The notes beneath the pieces are model-generated. The model saw only the letters and a list, made by a program, of their open reading frames with translations, made no database searches and was not told the DNA's origin. A DNA stretch of 64,000 bases from Nitrosospira sp. NpAV (GTDB lineage: Bacteria; Pseudomonadota; Gammaproteobacteria; Burkholderiales; Nitrosomonadaceae): positions 62,001-126,000 of the forward strand of contig NZ_JXQM01000021.1 in assembly GCF_000832065.1 (NCBI RefSeq). Reading direction: 5' to 3'. The position numbers were made by a program, and so were the translations under genes. Every line of letters starts with the position of its first letter. Positions within the stretch are counted from its first letter, which is position 1. Positions 45,653 to 56,172 of the stretch are shown here, piece after piece.

Positions 45653-46486
45653 ATGTTAAAACGAATCACAGTCCCTGCCGCGGCGATCATGGCGATTATC
45701 GGATATCCTGTACATGCCCAGGAAGTCACCGTCCCTAATACCGCCGCAAGCTTTTCCGCAAGCGCAATACCGGTGACAGCAGGAACCATCGATTTCTGGG
45801 CAAAGTTGAGCGGTTTCTCTGGAGCTATTCCTAATAATGGCCCGCATTTCTTTATTTTCAATCACGATTTGACGAACTATTCGGTAGGGTTTACTGCAAA
45901 TGATGGGACGGGCAATCACGGACTGACGGGTATAGCGGGGCGTCAGTTTCATACGGGGTCGGTAGGCAACTCCTATGAGGATATACTGGGTACCGGAGGT
46001 GAGGACACATGGCATCACTACGCCCTGAAGTGGGACCAAGACGGTCTTGCTGATGTTCCAAATCAAAAAGTCGCTGTATACCTCGATGGTGCATTGGCAT
46101 CAGCCAGTTGGGGGATGGGGGGTGGTTTGTCGGTGGGGACGTTTCCCGCGCTGCCGGGTGGGACCTTAAATTTGATCACTGGCGATACGACTATTGGGAG
46201 GATTGCCATCGATGAATTCAAGGTTTTTGATGGCAACAACAACTTGGTGCTCTACAACACTCTCGATTCCATCAATGATGTTACACATAGCGCTGTAGGA
46301 TCGAATGGGTCATTCAACGGATTCGGTGACCCCACATTTGTTACAGGGATACTTGGAAACGCGTTGGAAGCCACTCCAGTCTATCTCCTGGCTCCGATTC
46401 CGGAGCCTGAGACTTATGCCATGATGCTGGCTGGGCTTGGACTGCTTGGCTTCATAGGGTGTCGCAGGCAAGTTTCCCCCAGGTAA
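45653..46486 (+). CDS. PEP-CTERM protein with LamG-like domain
   Basis: 277 residues: signal peptide (ending VHA/QEV), a concanavalin/LamG-like beta-sandwich (TIDFWAKLSG, WHHYALKWDQDG, VAVYLDGALASA, TIGRIAIDEFKVFDG), and the tail IPEPETYAMMLAGLGLLGF then GCRRQ. LamG-like folds bind sugars or proteins, so a surface or matrix adhesion role is plausible. AGGAGG upstream fixes the ATG at 45653 although the frame opens at 45602. Confidence 0.85.
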   Translation: MLKRITVPAAAIMAIIGYPVHAQEVTVPNTAASFSASAIPVTAGTIDFWAKLSGFSGAIPNNGPHFFIFNHDLTNYSVGFTANDGTGNHGLTGIAGRQFHTGSVGNSYEDILGTGGEDTWHHYALKWDQDGLADVPNQKVAVYLDGALASASWGMGGGLSVGTFPALPGGTLNLITGDTTIGRIAIDEFKVFDGNNNLVLYNTLDSINDVTHSAVGSNGSFNGFGDPTFVTGILGNALEATPVYLLAPIPEPETYAMMLAGLGLLGFIGCRRQVSPR

Positions 46487-46511
46487 TCGACGCTCAAATC
46501 AAATCCAGGCC

Positions 46512-46527
46512 GGGAGCATCAGCTCCC
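46512..46527 (+). terminator. Hairpin after the LamG-type PEP-CTERM gene
   Basis: GGGAGC-ATCA-GCTCCC, 25 bases beyond the stop, without a clear U-tract. Confidence 0.35.
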
Positions 46528-46680
46528 TGCTTGTGCGACTACCACATAGCTGAAGCGGCTGGCGCATTGGAATCTTTTGCTGGCAGCCCTGGGAACTGAA
46601 ATATCCACCTAAACTACCCACAAGTTCGATAGCAGATCACCTTATTTTTCCGTTTTTCCTTTATGTTTGATTGCCAGGGC

Positions 46681-47043
46681 TCAGCAACTCACATGAAAGA
46701 GTCCGATGGCTGAGCCTTTAGCCTTGTTCCAGTGGTGAATGGCTTTGGGAGTGGGTGAAAGCTCGATCCGCACGTTCTCCTTCTTGAAGTACTCGGAGGC
46801 TTCTTTAGAGAGCCTTACATTGTCATTGTGGCCTGAGCCAATGATGAGCCGTTCGGTCCCTTTTTCGAATATGTGCTCAGCCTCGTCAAGCGAGATTTTA
46901 TGAGATGTGCCGAACACCGCCTTGGATAGTTTTTTCTTTCTCTTCTTGATCTTGCCTGAAAGCCGGATGAGAACATCATGTTCGATCTCAGATCCATCTA
47001 TAGTAATGGAGCCAAATTTAGTACCGTCAATTTTGGGTTTCAT
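46681..47043 (-). CDS. MTH938-like (DUF498) protein
   Basis: 120 residues of the Mth938 fold family, with FGSITIDGSEIEHDVLIRLS at the start and ERLIIGSGHNDNVRLS, then SPTPKAIHHWNKAKG near the end. Small cytoplasmic proteins of unknown function; a human member takes part in adipogenesis and bacterial members are uncharacterised. Monocistronic on the minus strand. Confidence 0.78.
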   Translation of the reverse strand: MKPKIDGTKFGSITIDGSEIEHDVLIRLSGKIKKRKKKLSKAVFGTSHKISLDEAEHIFEKGTERLIIGSGHNDNVRLSKEASEYFKKENVRIELSPTPKAIHHWNKAKGSAIGLFHVSC

Positions 47044-47213
47044 AATAGCATTCCTGTTGTTTGCGCCTAACGTTTGATCGAACGGACCGCAAAGGCCGCA
47101 GGCTGGAGGGTCCGCTCGATGGAAGGGCTGGGGTCGTGCGGCGGCAAGCGCCCCATCTTTGTCGATCCGGTCCTATCTTCCGTAGGGTCTATCCCGGAAC
47201 TTCTTGCCAGGCA

Positions 47214-47570
47214 TCATTCCTTGGCCTGGTCCGCCATCTGGCGCTGAGCTTCCGCCAATTTCCTGTTTGCTTCCGCGGCCTCCTCATAGAGGCGCGCCAG
47301 TGCCTTGGTATGCTCTTTCAGATCTTCGGTCACCCTGCCGTAGTAATAGCTGTGACCCTCGTATTCCGCAAGCCTGTTTTTTTGTATTTGCGCCTTTTCC
47401 TGCATTTTTTTTGCCGCGTCTTCATAATGCTTGGCCAGCGCGTTATGGTCCGCTTTGGTCTTGGCATTGCGAATGGCGCTTGACATGTCCATGGGATGGG
47501 GATCGAGATGCGCACACGACGCCAACGAGCCGAGGACAACCAGGGTTGCGAAGACGCTTTTGAGTTTCAT
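47214..47570 (-). CDS. Small lipoprotein, family member 3 of 3
   Basis: 118 residues. Lipobox LASC with Cys at residue 19, then a helical domain AKHYEDAAKKMQEKAQIQKN, RLAEYEGHSYYYGRVTEDLK and a heptad-like tail EEAAEANRKLAEAQRQMADQ. It shares the core pattern of the proteins at 23209 and 30278. GGAGG before 47570 fixes the start. It lies 64 bases after the copper P-type ATPase on the same strand, so it may be the last gene of that unit. Function unknown. Confidence 0.8.
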   Translation of the reverse strand: MKLKSVFATLVVLGSLASCAHLDPHPMDMSSAIRNAKTKADHNALAKHYEDAAKKMQEKAQIQKNRLAEYEGHSYYYGRVTEDLKEHTKALARLYEEAAEANRKLAEAQRQMADQAKE

Positions 47571-47634
47571 GATGTACCTCCGTGATGGGGTTGATATGAA
47601 AAAAAGATAATACGCGGGAACATACGACTGTATT

Positions 47635-49857
47635 TCATAAATTGATGCGATTAAGCCGCAAGGCATTGGTGACGACGGATACCGAACTCATCGCCATGGC
47701 GGCACCGGCGAACATCGGCGACAGCAGCAGCCCGAAAGCCGGATACAGCACACCGGCTGCCAGTGGAATGCCAAGCGCGTTGTAGCCGAAAGCAAAGGCA
47801 AGGTTTTGCCGGATGTTACGCATGGTGGCGCGTGACAGCACGATGGCCCGTTCAATGCCTCGCAGATCGCCCTTGACCAGTGTAATGCCCGCGCTTTCCA
47901 TTGCCACGTCGGTGCCGGTGCCCATGGCGATGCCGACTTCGGCTTGGGCCAGCGCGGGCGCATCATTGATGCCGTCGCCCGCCATCGCGACGATGCGGCC
48001 TTCCGCCTGCAAGCGTTTCACGTGACCGGCCTTGTCCTCGGGAAGCACTTCCGCCAATGCCTCATCAATGCCCAGTTGCCGTGCCACCGCATCGGCGGTG
48101 CGCTGTGAATCGCCGGTGAGCATGACGATATGCACGCCCAGATGCCGCAGTGCCGCGATGGCTTCCGGCGTGCTTTCCTTGACCGGGTCGGCGACTGCGG
48201 CGATGCCGGCGGCCATGCCGTCTACGGCGAAGAACATCACGGTCTTCGATTCCGCACGCCAGGTTTCCGCACGCGCTTCCCAACGCTGTGTATCCACATT
48301 ATGCTGTGCGAGAAAATTGCGGCTGCCGACCAGCACGCGCTTACCATTGATATCGGCTTGCACGCCGAGACCATTGATGGCACTGAAGGCTTCCGCCGGG
48401 CGTGGCGTCAAGCTGCGTGCTTTTGCACCCTCAAGAATTGCAAGCCCGATCGGATGTTCGGAAAGCTGCTCTACGCCGGCGACCAGCTCGAGAGCTTCAT
48501 CGTCCGCGAACCCCTCGGCGATGAAATCAGTCAGCGCGGGGCGCCCCAACGTCAGTGTGCCGGTCTTGTCCACCACCACGGTATCGACATCTCGCATACG
48601 CTCGATCGCATCGGCATTGCGGAACAGGATGCCCACGCGCGCGCCCTGCCCCATCGCGACGGTCATCGAGATGGGTGTGGCAAGACCGACCGCGCAGGGG
48701 CAGGCGATGATGAGAACGGCAATGGCATTGAGAAACGCGTAAGCAAATTTTGGCTCCGGGCCGAGAAACCACCATGCCAGCGCCGTAACGATGGCGATGG
48801 CAATGACGCTCTGGACGAAATAGGCGGCGATGACATCCGCAAGCCTCTGGATGGGCGCACGGGTACGCTGCGCTTCCCCGACCATATGGACGATACGTGC
48901 CAGCAGCGTGTCGGCGCCCACGCGCTCGGCGCGAATGATCAGCGAACCATTGCTATTCATGGTCGCGCCAGTGACTTTGTCGCCCGTGACTTTGGCCACC
49001 GGCACCGGTTCGCCGGTAATCATGGATTCATCCACCCGGCTTGAGCCTTCCAGCACCGTCCCATCGACAGGAATTTTTTCTCCCGGTTTCACACGCAGCC
49101 GGTCACCGGCGACGACCTTCTCAAGCGCGACCTGTTCCTCCGTTCCATCGTCACTCAATCGCCATGCCTGGTTAGGCGCGAGCTTCAGCAATTGCTGGAT
49201 TGCCCGGCTGGTCTGGCCCATTGCACGCGTCTGAAGGTAGTCACCGAGTGTCACCAGCGTCACGATAACCGCCGCTGCCTCGAAATAAGTCCCCACTGCG
49301 CCATCGTGGGCGCGGAACGCCTGCGGAAACCAGCCAGGCATGAGGACCGCCGCGAGGCTGAAGAGATAGGCGAACCCCACTCCCAGACCGATCAGCGTGT
49401 ACATATTGAGTGCGCGGTGCAGGAGCGAAAGCCAGAATTTGTGCAGGATCGGCCAGCCGACCCACAGCACGACGGGTGTCCCCAGTAGGAATTCGACCCG
49501 GCCGCGTGCATACGGCTCGAGCCCGAACGGTTCATGAATGCCCATCATGGGCGCCATCGCGAGCGCCACCAGCGGGAGCGACAAGGCGATGCCGGCCCAT
49601 AATCGGCGCGCAAGGCCGCGCAATTCCGAATCGTCGGCTTCCGTGCCGCCTGTACCTGCAACAGGTACCAGGGCCATGCCGCAGATCGAGCAGTCGCCCG
49701 GCGCATCCCTCAGGATTTCCGGGTGCATGGGGCATGTCCATTGGCTTCCCGCGGCTGCCTGAGCGGGAGCTGGAGGTGCGGCCGCGTGCTGGCGATCGTG
49801 CGCGTGTTCGTGCCGGTGATCGTGTGATGGATGCGTAGGGTTCATGCCTGCATTCAT
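47635..49857 (-). CDS. copA: Copper-type P1B ATPase
   Basis: 740 residues. The His-rich N-terminus ([16 protein letters not shown]) and a metal-binding segment with CPMHPEI and [12 protein letters not shown] replace the usual HMA domains. P-type core: [20 protein letters not shown] (transport-site CPC), DKTGTLT with the phosphorylated Asp, SEHPIG, and [11 protein letters not shown]. The last span has [15 protein letters not shown], the MxxSS pattern of Cu(I) pumps. It exports Cu(I) or Ag(I) from the cytoplasm. It lies after cusA on the same strand, 198 bases away. Met5 (49845) is an alternative start. Confidence 0.93.
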   Translation of the reverse strand: MNAGMNPTHPSHDHRHEHAHDRQHAAAPPAPAQAAAGSQWTCPMHPEILRDAPGDCSICGMALVPVAGTGGTEADDSELRGLARRLWAGIALSLPLVALAMAPMMGIHEPFGLEPYARGRVEFLLGTPVVLWVGWPILHKFWLSLLHRALNMYTLIGLGVGFAYLFSLAAVLMPGWFPQAFRAHDGAVGTYFEAAAVIVTLVTLGDYLQTRAMGQTSRAIQQLLKLAPNQAWRLSDDGTEEQVALEKVVAGDRLRVKPGEKIPVDGTVLEGSSRVDESMITGEPVPVAKVTGDKVTGATMNSNGSLIIRAERVGADTLLARIVHMVGEAQRTRAPIQRLADVIAAYFVQSVIAIAIVTALAWWFLGPEPKFAYAFLNAIAVLIIACPCAVGLATPISMTVAMGQGARVGILFRNADAIERMRDVDTVVVDKTGTLTLGRPALTDFIAEGFADDEALELVAGVEQLSEHPIGLAILEGAKARSLTPRPAEAFSAINGLGVQADINGKRVLVGSRNFLAQHNVDTQRWEARAETWRAESKTVMFFAVDGMAAGIAAVADPVKESTPEAIAALRHLGVHIVMLTGDSQRTADAVARQLGIDEALAEVLPEDKAGHVKRLQAEGRIVAMAGDGINDAPALAQAEVGIAMGTGTDVAMESAGITLVKGDLRGIERAIVLSRATMRNIRQNLAFAFGYNALGIPLAAGVLYPAFGLLLSPMFAGAAMAMSSVSVVTNALRLNRINL

Positions 49858-50055
49858 TTCTGACTTTCGGTGAAATCGCGCCGTGGAATCGGGCTCGGTC
49901 AGCTATCGTTGTGAACCATAATTCATATTAGACCAGCTTTTACTGTTTGGACAATTTTCGGAAATTATTGTGTTGCCGGGCAGATTGAGGGTTACTTGCT
50001 CCGCCCGGCCGCCAAAGCCACCTGGGAACAGCTGCCTGCGCTCGTCAGGCGCATG

Positions 50056-53000
50056 TCATACTTCCTCTTGCTTGCGCAGATTCCATTCCTTCACCAGCGC
50101 ATAGATGGCGGGGATGACGATCAAGGTGAGCAGGGTCGAGGACACCATTCCGCCGACCATGGGTGCGGCGATGCGTCGCATCACTTCCGAGCCCGTGCCG
50201 CTGCCCCACATGATCGGCAGCAGACCCGCCATGATCGCCACCACGGTCATCAGCTTTGGGCGCACGCGCTCGACCGCGCCTTCCATGACTGCCGCATACA
50301 GGTCGGCCACCGTCGGCTTGCCTCCTGTGGCTGCGCGTTTCGTCTTGATGGCTTCCCAGGCATGGTCGAGATAGATCAGCATCACGACCCCCGTCTCGGC
50401 GGCAACGCCGGCGAGCGCGATGAAGCCCACGCCTACCGCGACACTGAGGTTGTAGCCGAGCAGCCATATCAGCCAGACGCCGCCCACCAATGAAAAGGGT
50501 ACCGAGAGCATGACAATGAAGGTTTCGGTGAAGCGGCGGAAATTGAGGTAGAGGAGCAGAAAAATGATCGTCAGGGTGAGCGGCACCACTACTTTCAGCT
50601 TTTGCTGAGCCCGTTCCATATATTCGAACTGACCGCTCCATGTGGCATAGTATCCCGGGGGGAATTTAACCTGCTCGCGTACCGCTTGCTGTGCCTCGGC
50701 CACGTAACCACCGATATCGCGGTTACGAATGTCAACGAAGATGTATGCTGAAAGCAGTGCGTTCTCGGTGCGAATGCTGGGCGGCCCCTTGACCGTTTTG
50801 ACACTGGCCAGCTGTCCCAAAGGGATCATGCCGCCGTTCATGATCGGTATCAGGATCTGGCTGGCAATAGCCGATGGATCCTGCCGCAGTTCACGCGGAT
50901 AACGCACGGTGACACCGAAGCGCTCGCGGCCCTCCACCGTGGTCGTCAGCATCTCGCTTCCCAGGGCTACCGAAATCACTTCCAGCAGGTCGCCGACCGC
51001 TAGGCCATAGCGGGCAAGCGCCAGACGGTCGGGCTCGATATCGAGGTAGTAACCGCCGGTCGTGCGTTCGGCATAGGCACTGGTGGTTCCAGGCACCGTT
51101 TTTACAACAGCCTCGATCTGCCGGGCGAGCTCCTCCATTTCCCCCAGGTCCTTACCGAACACTTTGATGCCGACCGGGGTGCGGATGCCGGTAGCGAGCA
51201 TGTCGATCCGGTTTTTGATGGGCATGGTCCAGGCATTGCTGACCCCCGGTATCTGCAGCGCCTGGTCCAGTTCGGCAATCAGTTTGTCGATAGTCATGCC
51301 GGCGCGCCATTCACTCTCCGGTTTCAGGTTGATAACGGTTTCGGCCATTTCCAGCGGAGCCGGGTCAGTGGCCGTATTGGCGCGTCCGGCCTTGCCGAAC
51401 ACCGAATCGACTTCAGGAAAGGTCTTGATGATCTTGTCCTGGGTCTGCAACAACTCCGCGGATTTGGTGACCGACAACGCCGGCAACGTAATTGGCATAA
51501 ACAGCAAGCTTCCCTCGTTCAACACCGGCATGAACTCGCTGCCCAGTTTCATCGCCGGAAATACCGAAAGTGCAAGCGTGATCAGGGCCATTACAATGGT
51601 AAGCTTCTTCCAGCGCATGACCCAGGCGATAACGGGGCGGTAAATCCATATCAGAAAGCGGTTAACGGGGTTTTTCCGCTCAGGCATGATCTTGCCGCGG
51701 ATGCAAAGGAACATCAGTACCGGCACCAGCGTGATGGAGAGCAGCGCCGCCCCCGCCATGGCGAAAGTCTTGGTATAGGCGAGCGGCGCGAACATGCGCC
51801 CTTCCTGCGCCTCCAGCGTAAATACAGGCAGGAACGAAACCGTGATGATCAGCAGGCTGAAGAATAATGCGGGCCCGACTTCGCGGCAGGCGTCGATCAT
51901 GATCTGCAAGCGGGGCGCGCCCGGGGGAGCGCGCTCCAGATGTTTGTGGGCATTCTCGATCATGACGATTGCGGCATCCACCATGGCGCCGATGGCGATG
52001 GCGATGCCGCCCAAGCTCATGATATTGGAATTGAGCCCCAGCACATGCATGGCGATCAATGCGATAAGCACGCCGATTGGCAGCATTATGATCGCCACCA
52101 ATGCGCTTCTCGCATGCATGAGAAACACCATGCAGACCACGGCCACGACGATGCTCTCCTCGATCAGGACCCGTTTCAAATTGTCGATGGCGCGGTGGAT
52201 CAGGTCGGAACGGTCATAGACAGCCTGTAACGACACGCCTTCCGGCAGGCCGCTGGATATTTCTTCGATCTTGCTTTTCAGGTTGTCAATAACATCAAGC
52301 GCGTTCTGGCCGTAACGTGCCACGGCGATGCCGGAGACCACCTCACCTTCACCGTTCAGCTCCGCGATCCCGCGCCGTTCGTCCGGCGCCAGTTCGACCC
52401 GCGCCACGTCGCGGACCAGCACCGGCGTGCCTTGTTCCGCCTTGAGCACAAGATTCTCGATGTCGGCGATGCCATTCAGGTAGCCACGGCCTCGCACCAC
52501 ATATTCGGTCTCCGCCATCTCGATCACCCGCCCGCCCACGTCGCGATTGCTGGCGCGGATCACCGCGGCGACCGTGTTGAGAGGAATGCCGTATGCCTGC
52601 AGTTTGCGCGGCTCTACCGTGACTTGATAGGTTTTGACAAATCCGCCCACGCTCGCCACCTCGGCCACGCCTTGGGCCTTAGTGAGCTGATAACGCACGA
52701 ACCAGTCTTGCAGGGTGCGCAGTTCCGCCAACGTATGCTGGGCAGCGACCACAATATATTGATACACCCAGCCGACCCCTGTGGCATCCGGCCCCAAAGT
52801 GGGGGTGACGCCGCGCGGCATGCGCCCGGCCGCAAAATTAAGATATTCAAGCACCCGGCTCCGCGCCCAGTAGATGTCGGTGTGGTCCTCGAAAATGACG
52901 TAGATAAAGGAGGCGCCAAATACCGACAACCCTCGTACCACCTTCGATTTCGGCACGGCCAGCATGGCGGTGCTCAAAGGATAGGTAACCTGGTCTTCCA

Positions 53001-53181
53001 CCACCTGCGGCGCCTGGCCTGGATATTCGGTGTAGATGATGACCTGCACATCCGAGAGATCGGGGATCGCATCCAGCGGTGTGCGGAATACGGCGTAAAT
53101 ACCGAGACTGATCACGAAGGCTGTCGCCAGCAATACCAGGAATATGTTGCGCGCGGACCATTCGATAATTCGGCCCAGCAT
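50056..53181 (-). CDS. cusA: CusA-type heavy-metal RND pump
   Basis: About 1041 residues, HME-RND family. RSRVLEYLNFAAGRMPRGV and WTMPIKNRIDMLATGIRTPV are CusA-type signatures for monovalent copper/silver export, and GGIAIAIGAMVDAAIVMIEN is the proton-relay span. It works with CusB and CusC to expel Cu(I)/Ag(I) from periplasm and cytoplasm. The ATG at 53181 is preferred over the upstream GTG at 53193 because AGGG lies upstream and the family begins MLGRIIEWSARN; it follows the cusB stop by one base. Confidence 0.93.
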   Translation of the reverse strand: MLGRIIEWSARNIFLVLLATAFVISLGIYAVFRTPLDAIPDLSDVQVIIYTEYPGQAPQVVEDQVTYPLSTAMLAVPKSKVVRGLSVFGASFIYVIFEDHTDIYWARSRVLEYLNFAAGRMPRGVTPTLGPDATGVGWVYQYIVVAAQHTLAELRTLQDWFVRYQLTKAQGVAEVASVGGFVKTYQVTVEPRKLQAYGIPLNTVAAVIRASNRDVGGRVIEMAETEYVVRGRGYLNGIADIENLVLKAEQGTPVLVRDVARVELAPDERRGIAELNGEGEVVSGIAVARYGQNALDVIDNLKSKIEEISSGLPEGVSLQAVYDRSDLIHRAIDNLKRVLIEESIVVAVVCMVFLMHARSALVAIIMLPIGVLIALIAMHVLGLNSNIMSLGGIAIAIGAMVDAAIVMIENAHKHLERAPPGAPRLQIMIDACREVGPALFFSLLIITVSFLPVFTLEAQEGRMFAPLAYTKTFAMAGAALLSITLVPVLMFLCIRGKIMPERKNPVNRFLIWIYRPVIAWVMRWKKLTIVMALITLALSVFPAMKLGSEFMPVLNEGSLLFMPITLPALSVTKSAELLQTQDKIIKTFPEVDSVFGKAGRANTATDPAPLEMAETVINLKPESEWRAGMTIDKLIAELDQALQIPGVSNAWTMPIKNRIDMLATGIRTPVGIKVFGKDLGEMEELARQIEAVVKTVPGTTSAYAERTTGGYYLDIEPDRLALARYGLAVGDLLEVISVALGSEMLTTTVEGRERFGVTVRYPRELRQDPSAIASQILIPIMNGGMIPLGQLASVKTVKGPPSIRTENALLSAYIFVDIRNRDIGGYVAEAQQAVREQVKFPPGYYATWSGQFEYMERAQQKLKVVVPLTLTIIFLLLYLNFRRFTETFIVMLSVPFSLVGGVWLIWLLGYNLSVAVGVGFIALAGVAAETGVVMLIYLDHAWEAIKTKRAATGGKPTVADLYAAVMEGAVERVRPKLMTVVAIMAGLLPIMWGSGTGSEVMRRIAAPMVGGMVSSTLLTLIVIPAIYALVKEWNLRKQEEV

Positions 53182-53182
53182 G

Positions 53183-54799
53183 TCAGTGTCCACCCTGATT
53201 GCTGGCGGCTGAACTTGCGCCCAGCGGCTGGATGCGAACGATGACGTATTCGCCAGCCGGCTCCTCGATTATCTTGAAGTCCACCCTTTGACCGGGCTTC
53301 AGCGGCCGCAGCAATGCGGGATCCTTGGTGCGAAAATCCATGGTCATTGCCGGCCAATTAAGGCTGGCAATCGGATCATGGGCGATGGTTACCGTCGCGT
53401 GCGCCCAATCCATCGCTTCTATGCTGCCGACGCCATGATGGTTCGCCGGCATCGATGCACCTGACGAAGTGCCGGGTTTGACCTGTTCGCTTGCGCCAGG
53501 CGTGGAAGCCGGGGCGTTGTAGCCGAAGCCGTTGAGTGCCGCCCTGAGATTGCTCTCGGCGTCGATCAGAAAGTTGGCGCTGACCACAACCGCTTCTCCC
53601 GCGGCAAGCCCGTCCAGCACTTCAGCGTAGCCCTCCGCATGTATGCCCAGTTTTACCGTGCGCGGCTCGAACCGGCCTTCGCCCAGAGCCACCAGCACCA
53701 GCCGCCGCGTGCCGGTATCGAGCACCGCCGAGTCGGGCACGGCAAGCACCTTGTCCTTGCTGTGGAATGAAGCGAACTCCACTCTCCCGTACATGTCCGG
53801 CTTGAGCAGACCTTGCTTGTTAGGGAGTTCGATGCGTACTTTGGCGGTTCGCGTCTCCGGCATCACCGTGGGGTAGATGAACGTCACCTCGCCGTTGAAC
53901 ACTTTGTCCGGATACGCATCCATCCTGATGGTGGCGCTCTGTCCCCGATGCACCATGCTCAGATCCTGTTCGAAAACGTCCGCCAGCATCCATACCTTGG
54001 TGAGATCGGCAATCTGGTAAAGTATCTCTCCGGGCATGAAGCGTTTTCCCTGGATTGCAAGTTTTTCGATCACCACGCCGCTGGCTGCGGAGCGCAAGGT
54101 GAGATACCGCCTGATCTGACCTTCCTGCTGCAGCATTTGCAGGTCGGTCTCCGATATGTCCCAGTTGCGCAGTCTTTGCAAGGCATTTTCTGACAGCCGC
54201 TGCATGCCTGCCTGAACCTCCAGGCCGCTCCCCTCGACCGATTGCATCCCCTTCCTGGCGATGAGATATTCATGCTGCGCCGTGATGAGTTCAGGGCTGT
54301 ACACTTCCATCAACGCTTCCCCTTTGCTTACCGCCTGGCCGGTGGTATTCACATGGAGCCGCTGAATCCAGCCTTCGAACTTGGGTGCCACGGTGTACAG
54401 CCGCCGCTCGTCCGTCTGCACCGTCGCCACCGCCCTCACCGTGCGGGTGAGTTCGCGCAGTGCGGCGATCTCGGTTTTCACACCCAGCTTTTGCACTTTC
54501 TCGGTACTGATCTTCACCACTGAATTGTCGGATGGGGGTTCTTCTCCCTCGTAAACCGGGAGATAGTCCATCCCCATCGAATCTTTCTTGGGCAGCGGTG
54601 AAGTGTCGGGGTGTCCCATCGGGTTGCGGTAATAGAGAACCTTGCCCTGAGTCTTGCCCTGTGGTTTTGTAGCCTCGGGCGCCGGTTTGGACGGCATGAG
54701 CGCCAAGGCGGGCGATTTGCCGCTGCCCCACCAATACCCCGTGGCCAAAGCCATCGCAGCCAGGATGATGACCGCTATTAATTTGGCAGCGGTTTTCAT
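53183..54799 (-). CDS. cusB: CusB adaptor with fused C-terminal CusF domain
   Basis: 538 residues: an N-terminal anchor (VIILAAMALATGYWWGSG), a Met-rich metal segment (RNPMGHPDTSPLPKKDSMGM), the adaptor core (IQRLHVNTTGQAVSKGEALM, PGEILYQIADLTKVWMLADV), then a linker and from about residue 455 a CusF domain with the copper-site pattern HDPIASLNWPAMTMDF. The fusion would deliver Cu(I)/Ag(I) straight to the pump. Its ATG overlaps the cusC stop (ATGA). A separate cusF is also present at the start of the operon. Confidence 0.92.
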   Translation of the reverse strand: MKTAAKLIAVIILAAMALATGYWWGSGKSPALALMPSKPAPEATKPQGKTQGKVLYYRNPMGHPDTSPLPKKDSMGMDYLPVYEGEEPPSDNSVVKISTEKVQKLGVKTEIAALRELTRTVRAVATVQTDERRLYTVAPKFEGWIQRLHVNTTGQAVSKGEALMEVYSPELITAQHEYLIARKGMQSVEGSGLEVQAGMQRLSENALQRLRNWDISETDLQMLQQEGQIRRYLTLRSAASGVVIEKLAIQGKRFMPGEILYQIADLTKVWMLADVFEQDLSMVHRGQSATIRMDAYPDKVFNGEVTFIYPTVMPETRTAKVRIELPNKQGLLKPDMYGRVEFASFHSKDKVLAVPDSAVLDTGTRRLVLVALGEGRFEPRTVKLGIHAEGYAEVLDGLAAGEAVVVSANFLIDAESNLRAALNGFGYNAPASTPGASEQVKPGTSSGASMPANHHGVGSIEAMDWAHATVTIAHDPIASLNWPAMTMDFRTKDPALLRPLKPGQRVDFKIIEEPAGEYVIVRIQPLGASSAASNQGGH

Positions 54800-56172
54800 A
54801 GAGGCTCCGCTGGTGTAGAAGGATTAATCGGCGGTTTGCCGGTGAGCCAATCGATTTCCGCAAGCGCCTTGTTATAACCGGCCATGGCTGCCGCCAAACT
54901 GATTTCATAGTTGAGCACCGTCATCTGGCTATCGAGCAGCGTGAGGAAGTCGACGCGATTGACCCGATATGCGGCTAACGCCGATTCAACCGTAAGCCGG
55001 GCCTGCGGCAGAATGGCGGTTTGGTAAAGCCGCGCCGATTGCAAATTTTGCTCAGCCAGCGCCATCTGCTGACGCAGGCTGGCGGTCACCTCATTGCGCT
55101 GCGCTTCGTACAGGCTCTGGGCTTGATCGCGCTTCGCCACGGCTTCCGCGATGCGCGGCGTGAGCTTGTTTTCCCGCCACACCGGCAGATTGACCGCCAC
55201 GGTCAGGGTCACCATGTCCGGGCGCCGGGAGCCGTCCAGCATGTTGTCGCGCTGGCCGTACGCCAAGCGCACGTCGAAGTCGGGGTAGTAATTCCTGCGT
55301 GCCAGATCCATCGCTTTTTCGTTGCGCGCAACAATACTTTGCAGTGCCAGCAATTGCGGCCGCCGCGAAAGAGCGGATTCCCGCAGCGATTCCAGGCTCA
55401 GGATTTCTTCCCTCAGTTGCGGCGGCTCCGGTACCGGCACCGGGATATTTGCGTTTCGGCCAAGCGCACGAATGAGCTCGGCTTCGATCGCAGGCCGTTC
55501 ACGCGCGAGCCTGAGCAGTTCATCCACTATTCTGGATACCTGCGTCTGCGCCTTCAGCGCATCGGCTTGGCTTCCCAGTCCTATTCCATAGTGTTTCTCG
55601 GCGATGTGGAGAAGATCCTCCAGGATCAGTTTGTTTTTCTCGACCAGCCGGGTCCTTTCGAGCGTGAGTCCCAGATCGAAATAAGCGACCTTGATATCCC
55701 GCACCACACGGTTCACGGTTTCCTGGTGGCCGTAGCCGACGCTCTGCGCATCCTGGGTGGCGACATCCTTGCGTAAACCTCGTTTACCTGGGAATGGCAG
55801 GCGCTGGGACAGACCAATCATTTTCATGGTCATGTCTTCGCGATTGAAAGTCGATGAAGTCAGCGGCGCATTGACCACTCCCGCTTCAAGCACCGGATCG
55901 TCGAGCGCTTCCGCGGGTGCTATTCGCTGGCTTGCGGCCTCTCGCTCCCGTAGTGCGGCCCGAATTTCGGGGTTGTTCTCCAGTGCCTCCGAAATAAGGG
56001 AAGAAAGGAGAGGGGAATTATCGGCGTTTCCCGTTGCGGGGGCCTTTGGAGGGGCGGCCGCGAAAGTCTGTATACCCGCTTCCATGCGGGTGCCGCCTGG
56101 GCCCTCAGCTTGTGCATTGACTGAGACCATTGCCCCGGCAAGCACTAGGACAATGGCTTCGCCGCGGATCAA
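54796..56172 (-). CDS. cusC: CusC-type outer-membrane efflux protein
   Basis: About 458 residues of the TolC family. Signal peptide (IVLVLAGAMVSVNAQA), then two coiled helical repeats: SLISEALENNPEIRAALRER, LSQRLPFPGKRGLRKDVATQ, ARRNYYPDFDVRLAYGQRDN and LNYEISLAAAMAGYNKALAE. It provides the outer-membrane channel for the CusBA pump. A TTG start at 56172 is chosen: GGGAG precedes it by eight bases and it overlaps the cusF stop as TTGA. The frame extends to 56328 but that part overlaps cusF and lacks a signal. Confidence 0.88.
   Translation of the reverse strand: MIRGEAIVLVLAGAMVSVNAQAEGPGGTRMEAGIQTFAAAPPKAPATGNADNSPLLSSLISEALENNPEIRAALREREAASQRIAPAEALDDPVLEAGVVNAPLTSSTFNREDMTMKMIGLSQRLPFPGKRGLRKDVATQDAQSVGYGHQETVNRVVRDIKVAYFDLGLTLERTRLVEKNKLILEDLLHIAEKHYGIGLGSQADALKAQTQVSRIVDELLRLARERPAIEAELIRALGRNANIPVPVPEPPQLREEILSLESLRESALSRRPQLLALQSIVARNEKAMDLARRNYYPDFDVRLAYGQRDNMLDGSRRPDMVTLTVAVNLPVWRENKLTPRIAEAVAKRDQAQSLYEAQRNEVTASLRQQMALAEQNLQSARLYQTAILPQARLTVESALAAYRVNRVDFLTLLDSQMTVLNYEISLAAAMAGYNKALAEIDWLTGKPPINPSTPAEPL

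Noticed and set aside
48130-49044. 304-codon plus-strand frame inside the P-type ATPase
   Set aside because: Shadow of a well-supported ATPase gene; His-rich, low-sense translation and no ribosome site.
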